The notes under the pieces are model-generated. The model saw only the letters and a list, made by a program, of their open reading frames with translations. It searched no databases and was not told where the DNA came from. Below are positions 27,218-36,083 of a stretch of 64,000 bases of DNA, piece by piece. Made by a program: the position numbers and the translations under genes. The stretch is from Erythrobacter longus (GTDB taxonomy: Bacteria; Pseudomonadota; Alphaproteobacteria; Sphingomonadales; Sphingomonadaceae), in NCBI RefSeq assembly GCF_000715015.1, contig NZ_JMIW01000006.1, positions 281,001 through 345,000 on the forward strand, read 5' to 3'. Each line of letters begins with the position of its first letter. Position 1 is the stretch's first letter.

Positions 27218-27889
27218 ATGTGGCAAATCTATCAATTCCCTCTGTGTCCGTTTTCGCGCAAGATTCGCCTCCTTATGGGGGAGAAGGGGATTGCCTATGA
27301 TCTTGTGCGCGAAGACCCTTGGACACCGTCTGAAATGTTCCCCAATCTGAACGCGGCTGGCACAACGCCTGTGGTGGTAAATGAAGAGAAGAAGCTCGTC
27401 CTTGCCGACAGCCGGGCGATTGGCGAATATTTCGAGGAAACCGTCGATAATTCGCCCATGATCAACGGGACCGCTGCGAACCGTGCAGAAATCCGGCGGT
27501 TGGTCGCGCTTTTCGATGAAAATTTCTACCACGACGTGACCGGCCCCTTGTTGATGGAGCGGATGAAAAAGCGGATCGTCTATAAACAGCCACCCAACAG
27601 CACCGTCCTTCGCGATGCGATGAAAAACGCGCATGGCCATCTGGATTACATGGACTGGCTGATCGATAACCGTCCCTGGCTGGCGGGCTCTACGATGAGC
27701 CTTGCGGATCTGGCGGCTGCTGCACAAATCAGCGTGGCCGATTACCTTGGCGGGATCGACTGGAAAGGCCACGAACAAACGCGCGGCTGGTATTCGGTCT
27801 TCAAAAGCCGTCCCAGCTTCCGCCCGCTTTTGTCCGAACGCATGGACGTGATCAAACCGCCCGCGCATTATGCTCTGGTCGATGGGTAA
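27218..27889 (+). CDS. Glutathione S-transferase family protein
   Basis: The N-terminal thioredoxin-like domain is MWQIYQFPLCPFSRKIRLLM, with CPFS where CPYC-type motifs occur, the cis-Pro in TTPVVV and SRAIGEY for the glutathione gamma-Glu site. It is followed by an all-helical C-terminal domain with GSTMSLADLAAAAQISVADYL. The catalytic Cys10-type residue suggests a glutaredoxin-like or omega/zeta-like class, not a Tyr/Ser GST. An ATG 15 bp upstream (27203) has a closer AAGG but adds residues before the first strand. Cytosolic. Substrate unknown. Confidence 0.85.
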   Translation: MWQIYQFPLCPFSRKIRLLMGEKGIAYDLVREDPWTPSEMFPNLNAAGTTPVVVNEEKKLVLADSRAIGEYFEETVDNSPMINGTAANRAEIRRLVALFDENFYHDVTGPLLMERMKKRIVYKQPPNSTVLRDAMKNAHGHLDYMDWLIDNRPWLAGSTMSLADLAAAAQISVADYLGGIDWKGHEQTRGWYSVFKSRPSFRPLLSERMDVIKPPAHYALVDG

Positions 27890-27943
27890 GCTCTTTTGTG
27901 TTTCGCACGCCCATCCGGGCGCGCATCCTCGCTAGGCTGAGGG

Positions 27944-27979
27944 AGGGTGGTCACCCTTGCGGATCATCCGGTATGATCC
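27944..27979. promoter_or_regulatory. Two adjacent inverted repeats upstream of msrB
   Basis: AGGGTG-GT-CACCCT (27944-27957) and GGATCAT-CCGGT-ATGATCC (27961-27979) lie 30-65 bp before the msrB start. Either could be an operator or leader hairpin. No T-run follows, so they are not intrinsic terminators. A GAAAGAGAG ribosome-binding site follows. Confidence 0.4.
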
Positions 27980-28007
27980 GATATAAGCGTTTAGAAAGAG
28001 AGCTTCC

Positions 28008-28409
28008 ATGACCGATGATCCCAAGGCCGTAACCGAGGAAGAATGGCGCGAGCGTTTGAGCGCGGAGCAATTCCACATTCTGCGCGAGGCAGGAACAGAG
28101 CGCGCCTTTACCGGGAAATACGACAAATTCTACGAGAACGGGGAATATATGTGCGCCGCTTGCGGGACGCGCCTGTTCATCAGCGCGGCAAAATACAACA
28201 GCGGCTGCGGCTGGCCCGCTTTCACCAAGCCTGCTGATGAAGAGGTGATCGACGAACACCGCGATGTCTCTTTCGGCATGATCCGCACAGAAGTGCGCTG
28301 TGGTAAGTGCAACAGCCATCTGGGCCATGTTTTCCCCGACGGCCCGCCCGAACAAGGCGGCCTTCGCTATTGCATCAACTCAGCTGCGCTTGAATTTGCA
28401 CCCGAATAG
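28008..28409 (+). CDS. msrB: Peptide-methionine (R)-S-oxide reductase
   Basis: This 133-residue repair enzyme reduces the R epimer of methionine sulfoxide. Zinc-site CxxC pairs are visible (MCAACGTRLF and RCGKCNSHLGHVF). The catalytic Cys is in RYCINSAALEF, and SGCGWPAFTKP binds substrate. It is standalone, not fused to MsrA, and msrA sits about 16 kb away on the other strand. Two inverted repeats precede it. Confidence 0.95.
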   Translation: MTDDPKAVTEEEWRERLSAEQFHILREAGTERAFTGKYDKFYENGEYMCAACGTRLFISAAKYNSGCGWPAFTKPADEEVIDEHRDVSFGMIRTEVRCGKCNSHLGHVFPDGPPEQGGLRYCINSAALEFAPE

Positions 28410-28540
28410 CGCACAAACCTGCATAATCGCGCATCATATGGGGATGAGCCTATGTCACGTATTCACGCCCCGTTACAACTTGCCTACACAAAGCGTGTAG
28501 TCAAACAGGTGCTTGCGGCTTGAAAGTGCGAACAGACTAG

Positions 28541-30769
28541 ATGTCCAAACGGGGTAATGACCTCCAGAATAAGGGCCCGAACCAGGGTAAGCGGGGTTCG
28601 CGCCGTGCTGCGAGCGAACGTGCGTCTTCCGGTCAGTCGAAAAGCAAATCCTCGAAAACCAGGTTGAAACGCGAAGGAAACCCATCGCCTTTCTGGAAAT
28701 GGACCAAGCGTTTTGCCGTTTTTGGCACGGTGGCCGCGCTTTTGGGGGCGATCTTTCTTGCCTTTGCGGTGGGATTTGCCGCGCGCTCACTTCCCAGTTT
28801 CTTCCAATTGAAAGCCAGTCAGGCGGGCCAGACCATTCTGGTACGCGCGCGCGATGGCAGCGAAATTGTCGAAATAGGGCCAAGCTTTGGCGAATGGCTC
28901 GACTTTGAAGACATCCCTGAAAACATGCGCAACGCCATGGTCGCGGTTGAGGACAAGCGTTTTTACACCCATTACGGCGTTGATCCGATCCGGACGACAG
29001 GGGCAGTGGTTGAAGGCTTTACCGGCGCGCGTTCGAGGGTCGGCGGCACCTCCACCATTACCCAGCAATTGGCGCGCAACCTGTTCCTCTCCTCCAACCG
29101 GACGTTCGATCGTAAAGCGCGTGAGGCGATCCTTGCGATGGCGCTGGAATGGAAATTTTCCAAAGAGCAAATCCTCGAGCTGTATCTCAACAAGGTGTAT
29201 TTTGGCGGGGGCGCGTATGGCGTTGACAGCGCGTCTCGCAAATTCTTCAGCCACCCTGGCAAAGAGCTGAGCGTTGCCGAAGCTTCCATCATTGCCGGCC
29301 TTGTAAAAGCGCCAAGCCGATATTCCCCCACGGCCGATGTTGAGGCTGCGGTTAATCGCGCCGAGGTCGTGCTGCGCCTGATGAAAGAGCAGGGGTATAT
29401 CACCGCCGATCAGGCATCGGTTGATGTGGATACGGTCGAATTGAAAGAGCAGTCAGGGCAAAATTCGGTGCGCTATTTCACCGACTATGTGCTGCCGCAA
29501 CTCGACATCATCCTGCCCGAAACCAACGCGCCCTTGGAAGTGTTCACCACATTGGACGTAGGGATGCAGCGCGCGGCAACCGCTGCGGTGAAAGCCAATT
29601 CTCCTGACGGCGCGCAAGGCGCTCTGGTTAGCCTGGACCGAGACGGTGCGATCCTCGCTTTGGTCGGGGGCACCGATTATGTTGAAAGCAATTTCAACCG
29701 TGCAACCGATGCCATGCGTCAGCCCGGCTCTTCGTGGAAACTGTTCGTTTATCTTGCGGCTTTGGAAGCGGGGTACACGCCTGATGACAAGGTGGTCGAT
29801 ACGCCGGTAACCATCGACGGGTGGAGCCCGCGCAACTCCAATGGCCGCAATGTAGGAGAGACGAACCTTCGCACAGCCTTTGCCTATTCGATCAACACGG
29901 TCGCAGCCCAGCTTGGCAATGAAGTGGGCTTTGGCACGGTTGCATCCATGGCAAGGCGGTTCGGGATCAGTTCGCCGGTTTCAACCTTCCCTTCCATGGT
30001 GCTGGGCGCGTCCGAAGTGCGCCTGCTTGAAATGACGCAGGCCTTTGCCGGGATTTCGTCAGGCGGGATGGCGGTCGAACCCTATGGCATTTCAAAGGTC
30101 GTCACCTCTGATGGCGATACGATTTATCAGCGCAAGAAACAGCGCGAAACAAAGCTGGTGCCTGATTATGTGGCCGCTGGCATGACCGACCTGTTGCAGG
30201 CAGCGGTGCAAACCGGCACCGGGCGCGCAGCCCAGATCGGGCGACCCGTGGCAGGCAAGACGGGCACCACCAGTTCGAATAAGGATGGCTGGTTCGTCGG
30301 CTTTTCCAGCGGGATCACAACCGGCGTCTGGATGGGCCGGGACGATGCGAAGAAGGTGAACGGTCTGCAAGGCGGCGCCGCGCCTGCCAGGGCTTTTGCC
30401 GCCTATATGCGCTATGCTGTCAAAGACCGTGCGGTTGAAGAGTTCGACACCGAATTGAACCTTCCCGAATGGCAATTGGAGCCTGATGAAGAAGCGCTGT
30501 TTGGTGATCCGGATGATTATTATTTCATCGATGAACAAGGCAATCTGATTGAGCCGGGTCGCCGCGATCCCGACAGCCCGGCCTTCGATGTGGATGGAGA
30601 GCGCCCGCTTGGCCCCGGAGTAGAGCCGCCAGCAGCCGTAAGCGATGACTTCCTGAATGAGGCGATAGGCGGTCAGCCGCGTTCACCGCCGCCAAGGCCA
30701 ACACCAAGACCGGTGCCAACCAGATCAGTCTCAGACCCCGGTTTCCTGCGAGAGGACCCGCCCGGCTAG
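28541..30769 (+). CDS. Class A penicillin-binding protein (glycosyltransferase/transpeptidase)
   Basis: This 742-residue bifunctional cell-wall synthase is membrane-anchored by one helix (about 63-85, FAVFGTVAALLGAIFLAFAV) after a basic cytoplasmic tail. The GT51 motifs are VEDKRFYTHYGVD, GTSTITQQLARNL, EWKFSKEQILELYLN, and GAYGVDSASRKFF. The transpeptidase domain has SxxK in GSSWKLF, SxN in YSINTVAAQ, and KTGTTSSNKDGWF. The C-terminal about 60 residues are Pro/Arg-rich and disordered (PRSPPPRPTPRPVPT). It is closest in style to PBP1A of alphaproteobacteria, though the domain found in E. coli PBP1A between GT and TP seems reduced. A strong terminator follows. Confidence 0.93.
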   Translation: MSKRGNDLQNKGPNQGKRGSRRAASERASSGQSKSKSSKTRLKREGNPSPFWKWTKRFAVFGTVAALLGAIFLAFAVGFAARSLPSFFQLKASQAGQTILVRARDGSEIVEIGPSFGEWLDFEDIPENMRNAMVAVEDKRFYTHYGVDPIRTTGAVVEGFTGARSRVGGTSTITQQLARNLFLSSNRTFDRKAREAILAMALEWKFSKEQILELYLNKVYFGGGAYGVDSASRKFFSHPGKELSVAEASIIAGLVKAPSRYSPTADVEAAVNRAEVVLRLMKEQGYITADQASVDVDTVELKEQSGQNSVRYFTDYVLPQLDIILPETNAPLEVFTTLDVGMQRAATAAVKANSPDGAQGALVSLDRDGAILALVGGTDYVESNFNRATDAMRQPGSSWKLFVYLAALEAGYTPDDKVVDTPVTIDGWSPRNSNGRNVGETNLRTAFAYSINTVAAQLGNEVGFGTVASMARRFGISSPVSTFPSMVLGASEVRLLEMTQAFAGISSGGMAVEPYGISKVVTSDGDTIYQRKKQRETKLVPDYVAAGMTDLLQAAVQTGTGRAAQIGRPVAGKTGTTSSNKDGWFVGFSSGITTGVWMGRDDAKKVNGLQGGAAPARAFAAYMRYAVKDRAVEEFDTELNLPEWQLEPDEEALFGDPDDYYFIDEQGNLIEPGRRDPDSPAFDVDGERPLGPGVEPPAAVSDDFLNEAIGGQPRSPPPRPTPRPVPTRSVSDPGFLREDPPG

Positions 30770-30810
30770 CTGGGAAAATTAGGGTCAGGACCCTAAGAGC
30801 CCAAACGAAA

Positions 30811-30850
30811 AAGCCCCCGCGAGCCGATCTGGCTGCGGGGGCAATCTTTT
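30811..30850. terminator. Bidirectional intrinsic terminator
   Basis: GCCCCCGC (30813-30820) pairs with GCGGGGGC (30834-30841), preceded by an A-rich tract and followed by ATCTTTT. It serves the PBP gene (plus) and the small secreted-protein gene (minus). Confidence 0.85.
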
Positions 30851-30913
30851 GCTCGATCACAACGCTATGGCCCAGTCTGTACCAATTGGACCGTGCGCAG
30901 CATCTGGCTCAAG

Positions 30914-31084
30914 TCAGTCTCTGGCGATGCATTCGCGCTGACCCAACCAGTTGATGTAGCAATAGCTTGTCTCAAACGGGTCCTGAGCTCCCGGCGCAAT
31001 GGCCGTGCCCAAGGTTGGTTGCGCGAAAGCCGAGGTGCCACAAAGTGACAGCACCGCAAGTCCAACTAGACAACGTTTCTTCAT
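30914..31084 (-). CDS. 56-residue predicted secreted protein
   Basis: The minus strand has AGGAG 7 bp before an ATG, then MKKRCLVGLAVLSLCGTSAF, a clean signal peptide with predicted cleavage after AFA, and a mature peptide of about 35 residues (QPTLGTAIAPGAQDP then FETSYCYINWLGQRECIARD). The mature part has two Cys eight residues apart, which could form a disulfide loop. A bidirectional terminator lies downstream. I know of no family. The ribosome-binding site, signal peptide and terminator together make it a credible gene despite its size. Confidence 0.72.
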   Translation of the reverse strand: MKKRCLVGLAVLSLCGTSAFAQPTLGTAIAPGAQDPFETSYCYINWLGQRECIARD

Positions 31085-31250
31085 TTCGTTTCTCCTATTG
31101 GTCTAACTCGCCCCTTGCGCTGAATTAGAACACTCACGAAAAACGAAATCAAGCCGCTTCAACCTTCATTAAAGGCAGATAATCCTGAATCATTATTTGA
31201 TCGCGGATCGCCAGATACTATCAAAATGGCGACCAGTGGCCAAAGGTGAC

Positions 31251-32777
31251 TTAACGAAGACGAATTGGAACGAAACGCAGTGGCTGTCCTCGACGTTGAT
31301 ACCTCAACAAGATTGCATCACGGCCTTCGCTCTCAGCAACACTGATCTGTTCACGAAGTGCCTCAATCGTACCGGTCACCTGATAGTTGGCAGACAAGAT
31401 CACATCACCCCGGCGAAGGCCCTTGCGTGCTGCATCCGAGTTTGGATCAACTGCGCCGATCACAAGACCGACGGTATCGGTATCAACGCCAAGGCTACGC
31501 GCGATCTGCGGGGTCATTTCAAGCACTTGGAGGCCCAGCTTTTCGGCGATCTGGTCATCCATCTGGTCCGGGTTCATCGGCTCTTCGGAATCGGGATCAA
31601 AGTTTTGCTGTTGCTGTGCCAGCTCTTCAGCGGTTGGCCGTTTGGCAAGTGTCGTATTCAACTCAACGCGGCGCCCTTCGCGAAGGACGGTGACAGGAAT
31701 GCTCTGCCCCGGGTTGATATTGGCAACGAGGAAAGAGACCGTTTGATCAGAAGAGACCGGATTGCCGTTGACGCTGACAATGATGTCGCCTGGCCGCATA
31801 CCTGCTTTTTCAGCGGGGCTGTCGTCGGTGACAAGCTGCACAAGCTCACCGCGATTGCGTTCGATGCCAAGCGAATTGGCAAGGTCATCGTTCACTGGCT
31901 GAAGCTGTACGCCCAGATAGCCGCGCTCGATCTCCTGACCCTGCTTCAGCTGTTCGACGATTGGTGCTGCGATTTCGCTGGGAATGGCAAAGCCAATGCC
32001 GACGCTGCCGCCCGATGGTGAGAAGATCGCATTGTTGATGCCGATCACATTGCCGCGCATATCGAACAACGGGCCGCCCGAGTTGCCCCGGTTGATGCTG
32101 GCATCGGTCTGGATAAAGCGGTCATAGGCGCCGCCCTGGCCGGTGTTGCGGTACACAGCCGAGATAATCCCGGAGGTGACCGTGCCACCAAGGCCAAAGG
32201 GATTGCCGATCGCAACAACCCATTCACCCACACGCGATTCGGCGCTGTTGCCAAAGGTCACGAATGGGAACGACTTGTCCGATTTGATCTTGAGCACTGC
32301 GAGATCAGAATCAGGGTCCGCACCGACAAGCTCGGCTTCGTATTCTGTCCCATCAGGGAAAGTGACGGTGATTTCTTCCAGACGCGCGCGGTTATCAGGG
32401 GCGACCACGTGGTTATTGGTGACCACAAAACCATCAGCGCTGATGATGAAGCCTGAACCCAGCGATTGAGCTTCACGGCGTTGGGGTTGGTTGCCGCCAC
32501 GGCGGTTGAACAGTTCGGCAAACGGCGTGCCTGCAAACGGGTTGCGGTTGACTTCGACCGATTGGCGCGTTGCGATATTCACCACGGCGGGCTGCAATTG
32601 CTGGGTCAGGTCGGCAAAGCTTGCCGGGGCCCCTGCCTCAGGAACCACGCGGTCCATCACGCCTGCATCATTTTGCGCGACCTGTGCCCCTGCCGGGATA
32701 CCAGTCATAAGTGAAACCGCTGCGCCTCCCACCAGAAGCGCGCTCGTCAGTCCATAAACATACCGCACGTTGCTCAC
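31251..32777 (-). CDS. degP: Do-family periplasmic serine protease/chaperone (DegP/DegQ type)
   Basis: This 508-residue trypsin-fold protease has a signal sequence (MSNVRYVYGLTSALLVGGAA). The catalytic triad is His123 (TNNHVVAPDN), Asp158 (DPDSDLAVLKI) and Ser233 (NRGNSGGPLFD). Two PDZ domains follow (about 275-360, GYLGVQLQPVND, and about 405-500, ending RGQPLRFVPIRL). The long LA-loop-like segment between residues 75 and 105 is Asn/Arg-rich. It degrades or refolds misfolded envelope proteins. It follows hflK-hflC on the same strand, a frequent alphaproteobacterial arrangement for envelope quality control. Assignment to DegP versus DegQ is not firm. Confidence 0.92.
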   Translation of the reverse strand: MSNVRYVYGLTSALLVGGAAVSLMTGIPAGAQVAQNDAGVMDRVVPEAGAPASFADLTQQLQPAVVNIATRQSVEVNRNPFAGTPFAELFNRRGGNQPQRREAQSLGSGFIISADGFVVTNNHVVAPDNRARLEEITVTFPDGTEYEAELVGADPDSDLAVLKIKSDKSFPFVTFGNSAESRVGEWVVAIGNPFGLGGTVTSGIISAVYRNTGQGGAYDRFIQTDASINRGNSGGPLFDMRGNVIGINNAIFSPSGGSVGIGFAIPSEIAAPIVEQLKQGQEIERGYLGVQLQPVNDDLANSLGIERNRGELVQLVTDDSPAEKAGMRPGDIIVSVNGNPVSSDQTVSFLVANINPGQSIPVTVLREGRRVELNTTLAKRPTAEELAQQQQNFDPDSEEPMNPDQMDDQIAEKLGLQVLEMTPQIARSLGVDTDTVGLVIGAVDPNSDAARKGLRRGDVILSANYQVTGTIEALREQISVAESEGRDAILLRYQRRGQPLRFVPIRLR

Positions 32778-32959
32778 GTCCTCTCATTCCTTCCTTAACG
32801 GGGCAGCCGGCTGAGCCGGGGCCTCAAGATACTTAAAGTTACGCCTGCCTTTAGGCCCTACACGCACTTAACCGCGATTGAACACGGATGTAGTCGGTAG
32901 TTCGCAATCAGCGCTTGGTCGGTTACCGAGCCCAGGAAAAGCGCGAAAAACCGCCCACC

Positions 32960-33802
32960 TCATCGACCGTTGAACTGGTTGAAATATTCATTGTCCGCAT
33001 CAAGCACCATTGTGCTTTCGCCCTCACCATTGATGAAGGTCTGGCGATAGCTTTCCATGGCGCGGTAGAAATCGTAGAAATCCGGGTCTTTGCCATAAGC
33101 CGCCGCATAGGTGTTTGCGGCCTCGGCATCGGCCTGTGCCCGGATGATCTGCGCGTTCTTGCGGCCTTGTGCGCGGATGGTTTCAGCCTGCTCCTGGCGT
33201 TCGGAAATCATCCTTGTGAAGGCGGCTTGCAAAGGCGTTCCTTCGGGCAAATCCGCCGCTTTGATCCGCACATCGATGATCTGGGCGCCATATTCGCGCG
33301 CCTGTGTATCCAGCGTTTCGCGGATCTCTGTCATGGCACTGCCGCGTTCAGCGGTCAGAAGGCTGGCAAAGGTCCGGCGGCCCAATTCCTGTCGCAGAGC
33401 CGAGCGAAGGATCCGCGCAAGCTGTACGTTAAGGCGCGATTCGTCACCGGCACGTTCGATCATGGTGACCGGCTGAATAATGCGATAGCGCGCATAGGCG
33501 TTCACGCGAAGGCGCTGCTGATCGCTGGTGAGCACCTGTTCATTATCCATGTCGAGATCGAGCACGCGGCGTTCAACCATTTGCACACGGTCGACAAAAG
33601 GAATGCGCCACCAGATACCGGCCCCGGTTTGACCAAAGGGATCATCGGGGCTGTACATATTGACGATGTTTTCAGGCTCACCCGTGCGGATGATGACCGC
33701 TTGTTTAGTCTCTGGCGTCACGAACAAGGTCGTTGCGACCGCTACAAGAGCAACCCCTACGGCGATGATCGGAAGTTTGAAACGGGTCCAAATATTTTCC
33801 AT
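32960..33802 (-). CDS. hflC: Membrane protease modulator HflC
   Basis: This SPFH/band-7 protein of 280 residues has one N-terminal membrane helix (LPIIAVGVALVAVATTLFVT). The band-7 domain includes QAVIIRTGEP, LDLDMDNEQVLTSDQQRLRVNAYARYRI, and a coiled coil ERQEQAETIRAQGRKNAQII with ADAEAANTYAAAY. HflC pairs with HflK to form a cage around FtsH and regulate membrane proteolysis. The start ATG at 33802 is one base beyond the hflK stop. A longer in-frame extension exists but overlaps hflK. Confidence 0.93.
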   Translation of the reverse strand: MENIWTRFKLPIIAVGVALVAVATTLFVTPETKQAVIIRTGEPENIVNMYSPDDPFGQTGAGIWWRIPFVDRVQMVERRVLDLDMDNEQVLTSDQQRLRVNAYARYRIIQPVTMIERAGDESRLNVQLARILRSALRQELGRRTFASLLTAERGSAMTEIRETLDTQAREYGAQIIDVRIKAADLPEGTPLQAAFTRMISERQEQAETIRAQGRKNAQIIRAQADAEAANTYAAAYGKDPDFYDFYRAMESYRQTFINGEGESTMVLDADNEYFNQFNGR

Positions 33803-33803
33803 C

Positions 33804-34976
33804 TTACTGGCCTCCCGTTGCTGGCGTTGCAGGCGTCGCAGATGGAGCTGAACGGCGCTCAACCTCGCGAAGCGGCAGATAAGGGGTGACGCCATCGGCA
33901 TCGATGACGGTCTTGTTCGTCCGGGAGAGGACCTGCTCCATTGTTTCATAATAAAGCCTGCGCCGGGTCACTTCCGGGGCAAGACGATATTCGCTGTAAA
34001 TCTGGTTGAATTGTTCTGCGTCACCTTCGGCGCGGGCCAGAAGGCGCTGCGAATAACGGCGAGCACCGTTCAATTCACGCTCGGCATCCTGCTGCGCTGC
34101 AAGCACGTCGTTAAACGCTTCGACCACGCTTTCAGGCGGGTCGGTTTTATCGACTTCGATACCCAGAACGGTGATCCCTGCGCCATAACTGTCGAGGATA
34201 CCTTGTGTCCGGGTTTGAACATTGGCCTGAATATCGGCGCGCCCTGCACCCGAAATAACGGTGTCGAGCGTTTTTTCCGCAACCGATGAACGCATTGCGG
34301 TTTCGGCCGCCTCGCGCACGGTTTCAATCGGATCGGCGAGCTGGAATTGGAACAGCGAAAGGTCGTTGATGTTCCAACGCACCGAATAGCTGAGGTCAAC
34401 AAGGTTCTGGTCCCCTGTCAGGATCAGCTTGCTTGGAACTTCCTCAATCCGGGCCGCTTCGACGTTTTCAACTTGAACGATGCTGATCGGGTAGGGGTAG
34501 GACCAGTTGGTTCCTTGACCGAAGCTTCCAACAAATTTGCCGCCAAAGCGGGTCACGGTTGCTTGTTCGCCCGGTTGGATGAAGTGGACGCTTGAGAAAA
34601 TCAGCCAGACCGCTGCGACCCCTGCAATCAGGATAGGGAGCCAGCTGCCGCCGCCGGGACGCTCTGGCAAACGGAACGTCGGGCCACCTCCACCGCCAGC
34701 GCGGCGCGGGCCTTCTGGCCCTCTGTTCTTGAAGATGTCTTCGATACTGGCCGAACGGCGTTTGCCGTCACCCGAGCCGCCTCCGCCGGGAAGCCACGGA
34801 TTGCGCGGTCCTTCTTTTCCCGGGCCTTCTTTTCCGGGGCCTTCTTTTCCGGGGCCATCGGACTTGTCGCCGGAAGAATCATCTCCGCCGCCATCTCCAC
34901 CGGATTTGCCCCAGGGGTTTTTCTTACCTGCCATAGCAAGGCCAAACTGTTGTCTAAAACCGTCAAAAATTCGCAT
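33804..34976 (-). CDS. hflK: Membrane protease modulator HflK
   Basis: This SPFH/band-7 partner of HflC has a Gly/Pro/Lys-rich cytoplasmic N-terminus containing GPGKEGPGKEGPGKEGP repeats, a membrane helix (WLPILIAGVAAVWLIFSSVH) and a band-7 domain (EQATVTRFGGKFVGSFGQGT, SYSVRWNINDLSLFQFQL). A coiled coil and a Pro-rich C-terminus follow. Two starts are possible: ATG 34976 (MRIFDGFRQQFGLAM, preceded by AGAAAG) and ATG 34934 (MAGKKNPWGKSGG, the usual family start). The first is used because it has the better ribosome-binding site. The frame extends further upstream but overlaps divergent mrp. Confidence 0.92.
   Translation of the reverse strand: MRIFDGFRQQFGLAMAGKKNPWGKSGGDGGGDDSSGDKSDGPGKEGPGKEGPGKEGPRNPWLPGGGGSGDGKRRSASIEDIFKNRGPEGPRRAGGGGGPTFRLPERPGGGSWLPILIAGVAAVWLIFSSVHFIQPGEQATVTRFGGKFVGSFGQGTNWSYPYPISIVQVENVEAARIEEVPSKLILTGDQNLVDLSYSVRWNINDLSLFQFQLADPIETVREAAETAMRSSVAEKTLDTVISGAGRADIQANVQTRTQGILDSYGAGITVLGIEVDKTDPPESVVEAFNDVLAAQQDAERELNGARRYSQRLLARAEGDAEQFNQIYSEYRLAPEVTRRRLYYETMEQVLSRTNKTVIDADGVTPYLPLREVERRSAPSATPATPATGGQ
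34811..34855. repeat. 15-bp triplicate inside hflK
   Basis: CTTCTTTTCCCGGGC followed by two copies of CTTCTTTTCCGGGGC, encoding three GPGKE pentapeptides on the minus strand. Copy number could vary between strains without breaking the frame. Confidence 0.8.
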
Positions 34977-35050
34977 GTTCTTTCTATAGGATGCGTTTGC
35001 AGGAAAAACAGGGGTTGAAACACGGAATTTGATGATAGAGGCCCAAACAT

Positions 35051-36064
35051 ATGAACAATGATGACAACTCGAAAGCCAGTTTGGAGCAAGACGAAGCGCT
35101 TTTGCGAGAGGCTTTGCCGGTCGAAATTCAAGGGCGGGTGCGTTCTGCACGCTTGAAAGAGGGCCGCGCGATAGTCGTCGCTGAAGCGGGTGATCTTGGT
35201 GCAAAGGCGCGCGAAGAGCTTGAAAAGCTGATCGAAAATGCGCTTTCCGGCCTGACGCAGGTGGACGAAGTGCGCGTTGCATTGATCGCAGATCGCCGCC
35301 GCCGGATGATTATCGCGGTCGGTTCTGGCAAAGGCGGCGTCGGCAAATCGACCCTTACCACCAATCTGGCGGTGGCTTTGGCCAGGATGGGTCGCAAGGT
35401 CGGCGTGATCGACGGCGACATTTACGGACCAAGCCAGGCGCGCCTGCTCGCAACGGAAAAGGCAAAGGCAAAGGCCGACGGCGACAAACTGATCCCGATT
35501 GAAAGCCCATACGGCGTCAAAATGCTTTCAATGGGCAATCTGGTCGCGCAAGGAAAAGCGCTGGCATGGCGCGGGCCCATGGCGGGAAAGGCGCTCAACC
35601 AGATTGTCGATGCGCAGTGGGGCGATACAGAGCTTTTGCTGATCGACCTGCCGCCGGGCACAGGCGACGTGCAGATTTCAATGATGGCCGACAACAAGCC
35701 TGACGGCGCGGTTCTGGTGTCCACCCCGCAAGATCTGGCGCTGCTTGATGCAGCGCGCGCCGGGCAATTGTTCGAAGATGGCGATGTTCCGATTATCGGT
35801 CTGGTTGAAAATATGTCAGGCTATGCCTGTCCCGATTGCGGCCACATCTCAAACCCGTTTGGCGAAGGCGGCGTCGAGAAATTTGCCAGCGCATTGGAAA
35901 TCCCGTTCCTTGGGCGCATACCACTAACGATGGAAACCCGGCTGGCTGGCGATGCGGGCAAACCCCCTGCAGCCAGTGACAAAGGGGCGGATGATGAAAA
36001 CGCAAAGCCGTTCATAGTTATTGCAGAGGCGCTTGATCGCTGGATCAGGAACGGCAAAGTCTAG
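35051..36064 (+). CDS. mrp: Mrp/NBP35-type P-loop ATPase, iron-sulfur cluster carrier
   Basis: This 337-residue protein has an N-terminal DUF59-like (MIP18) region and a deviant Walker A GSGKGGVGKSTL. Further motifs are VIDGDIYGPSQ, LIDLPPGTGDVQISM, and the cluster-binding CxxC in GYACPDCGHI. ApbC/Mrp proteins bind and transfer [4Fe-4S] clusters. The downstream gene encodes a molybdopterin oxidase subunit whose partner subunits normally carry Fe-S clusters, which may be a functional link (inference). It is divergent from hflK. Confidence 0.93.
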   Translation: MNNDDNSKASLEQDEALLREALPVEIQGRVRSARLKEGRAIVVAEAGDLGAKAREELEKLIENALSGLTQVDEVRVALIADRRRRMIIAVGSGKGGVGKSTLTTNLAVALARMGRKVGVIDGDIYGPSQARLLATEKAKAKADGDKLIPIESPYGVKMLSMGNLVAQGKALAWRGPMAGKALNQIVDAQWGDTELLLIDLPPGTGDVQISMMADNKPDGAVLVSTPQDLALLDAARAGQLFEDGDVPIIGLVENMSGYACPDCGHISNPFGEGGVEKFASALEIPFLGRIPLTMETRLAGDAGKPPAASDKGADDENAKPFIVIAEALDRWIRNGKV

Positions 36065-36083
36065 GCGCTATGCACGTGACCGT

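Noticed and set aside
30865..31065. 66-codon minus-strand frame overlapping the small secreted gene
   Set aside because: Out of frame with the ribosome-binding site and signal peptide of the 56-residue gene; no start signal.
31197..32021. 274-codon plus-strand frame over degP
   Set aside because: Antisense to the catalytic and PDZ regions of degP; no family features.
32915..33889. 324-codon plus-strand frame over hflC
   Set aside because: Antisense shadow of a conserved gene with no start signal.
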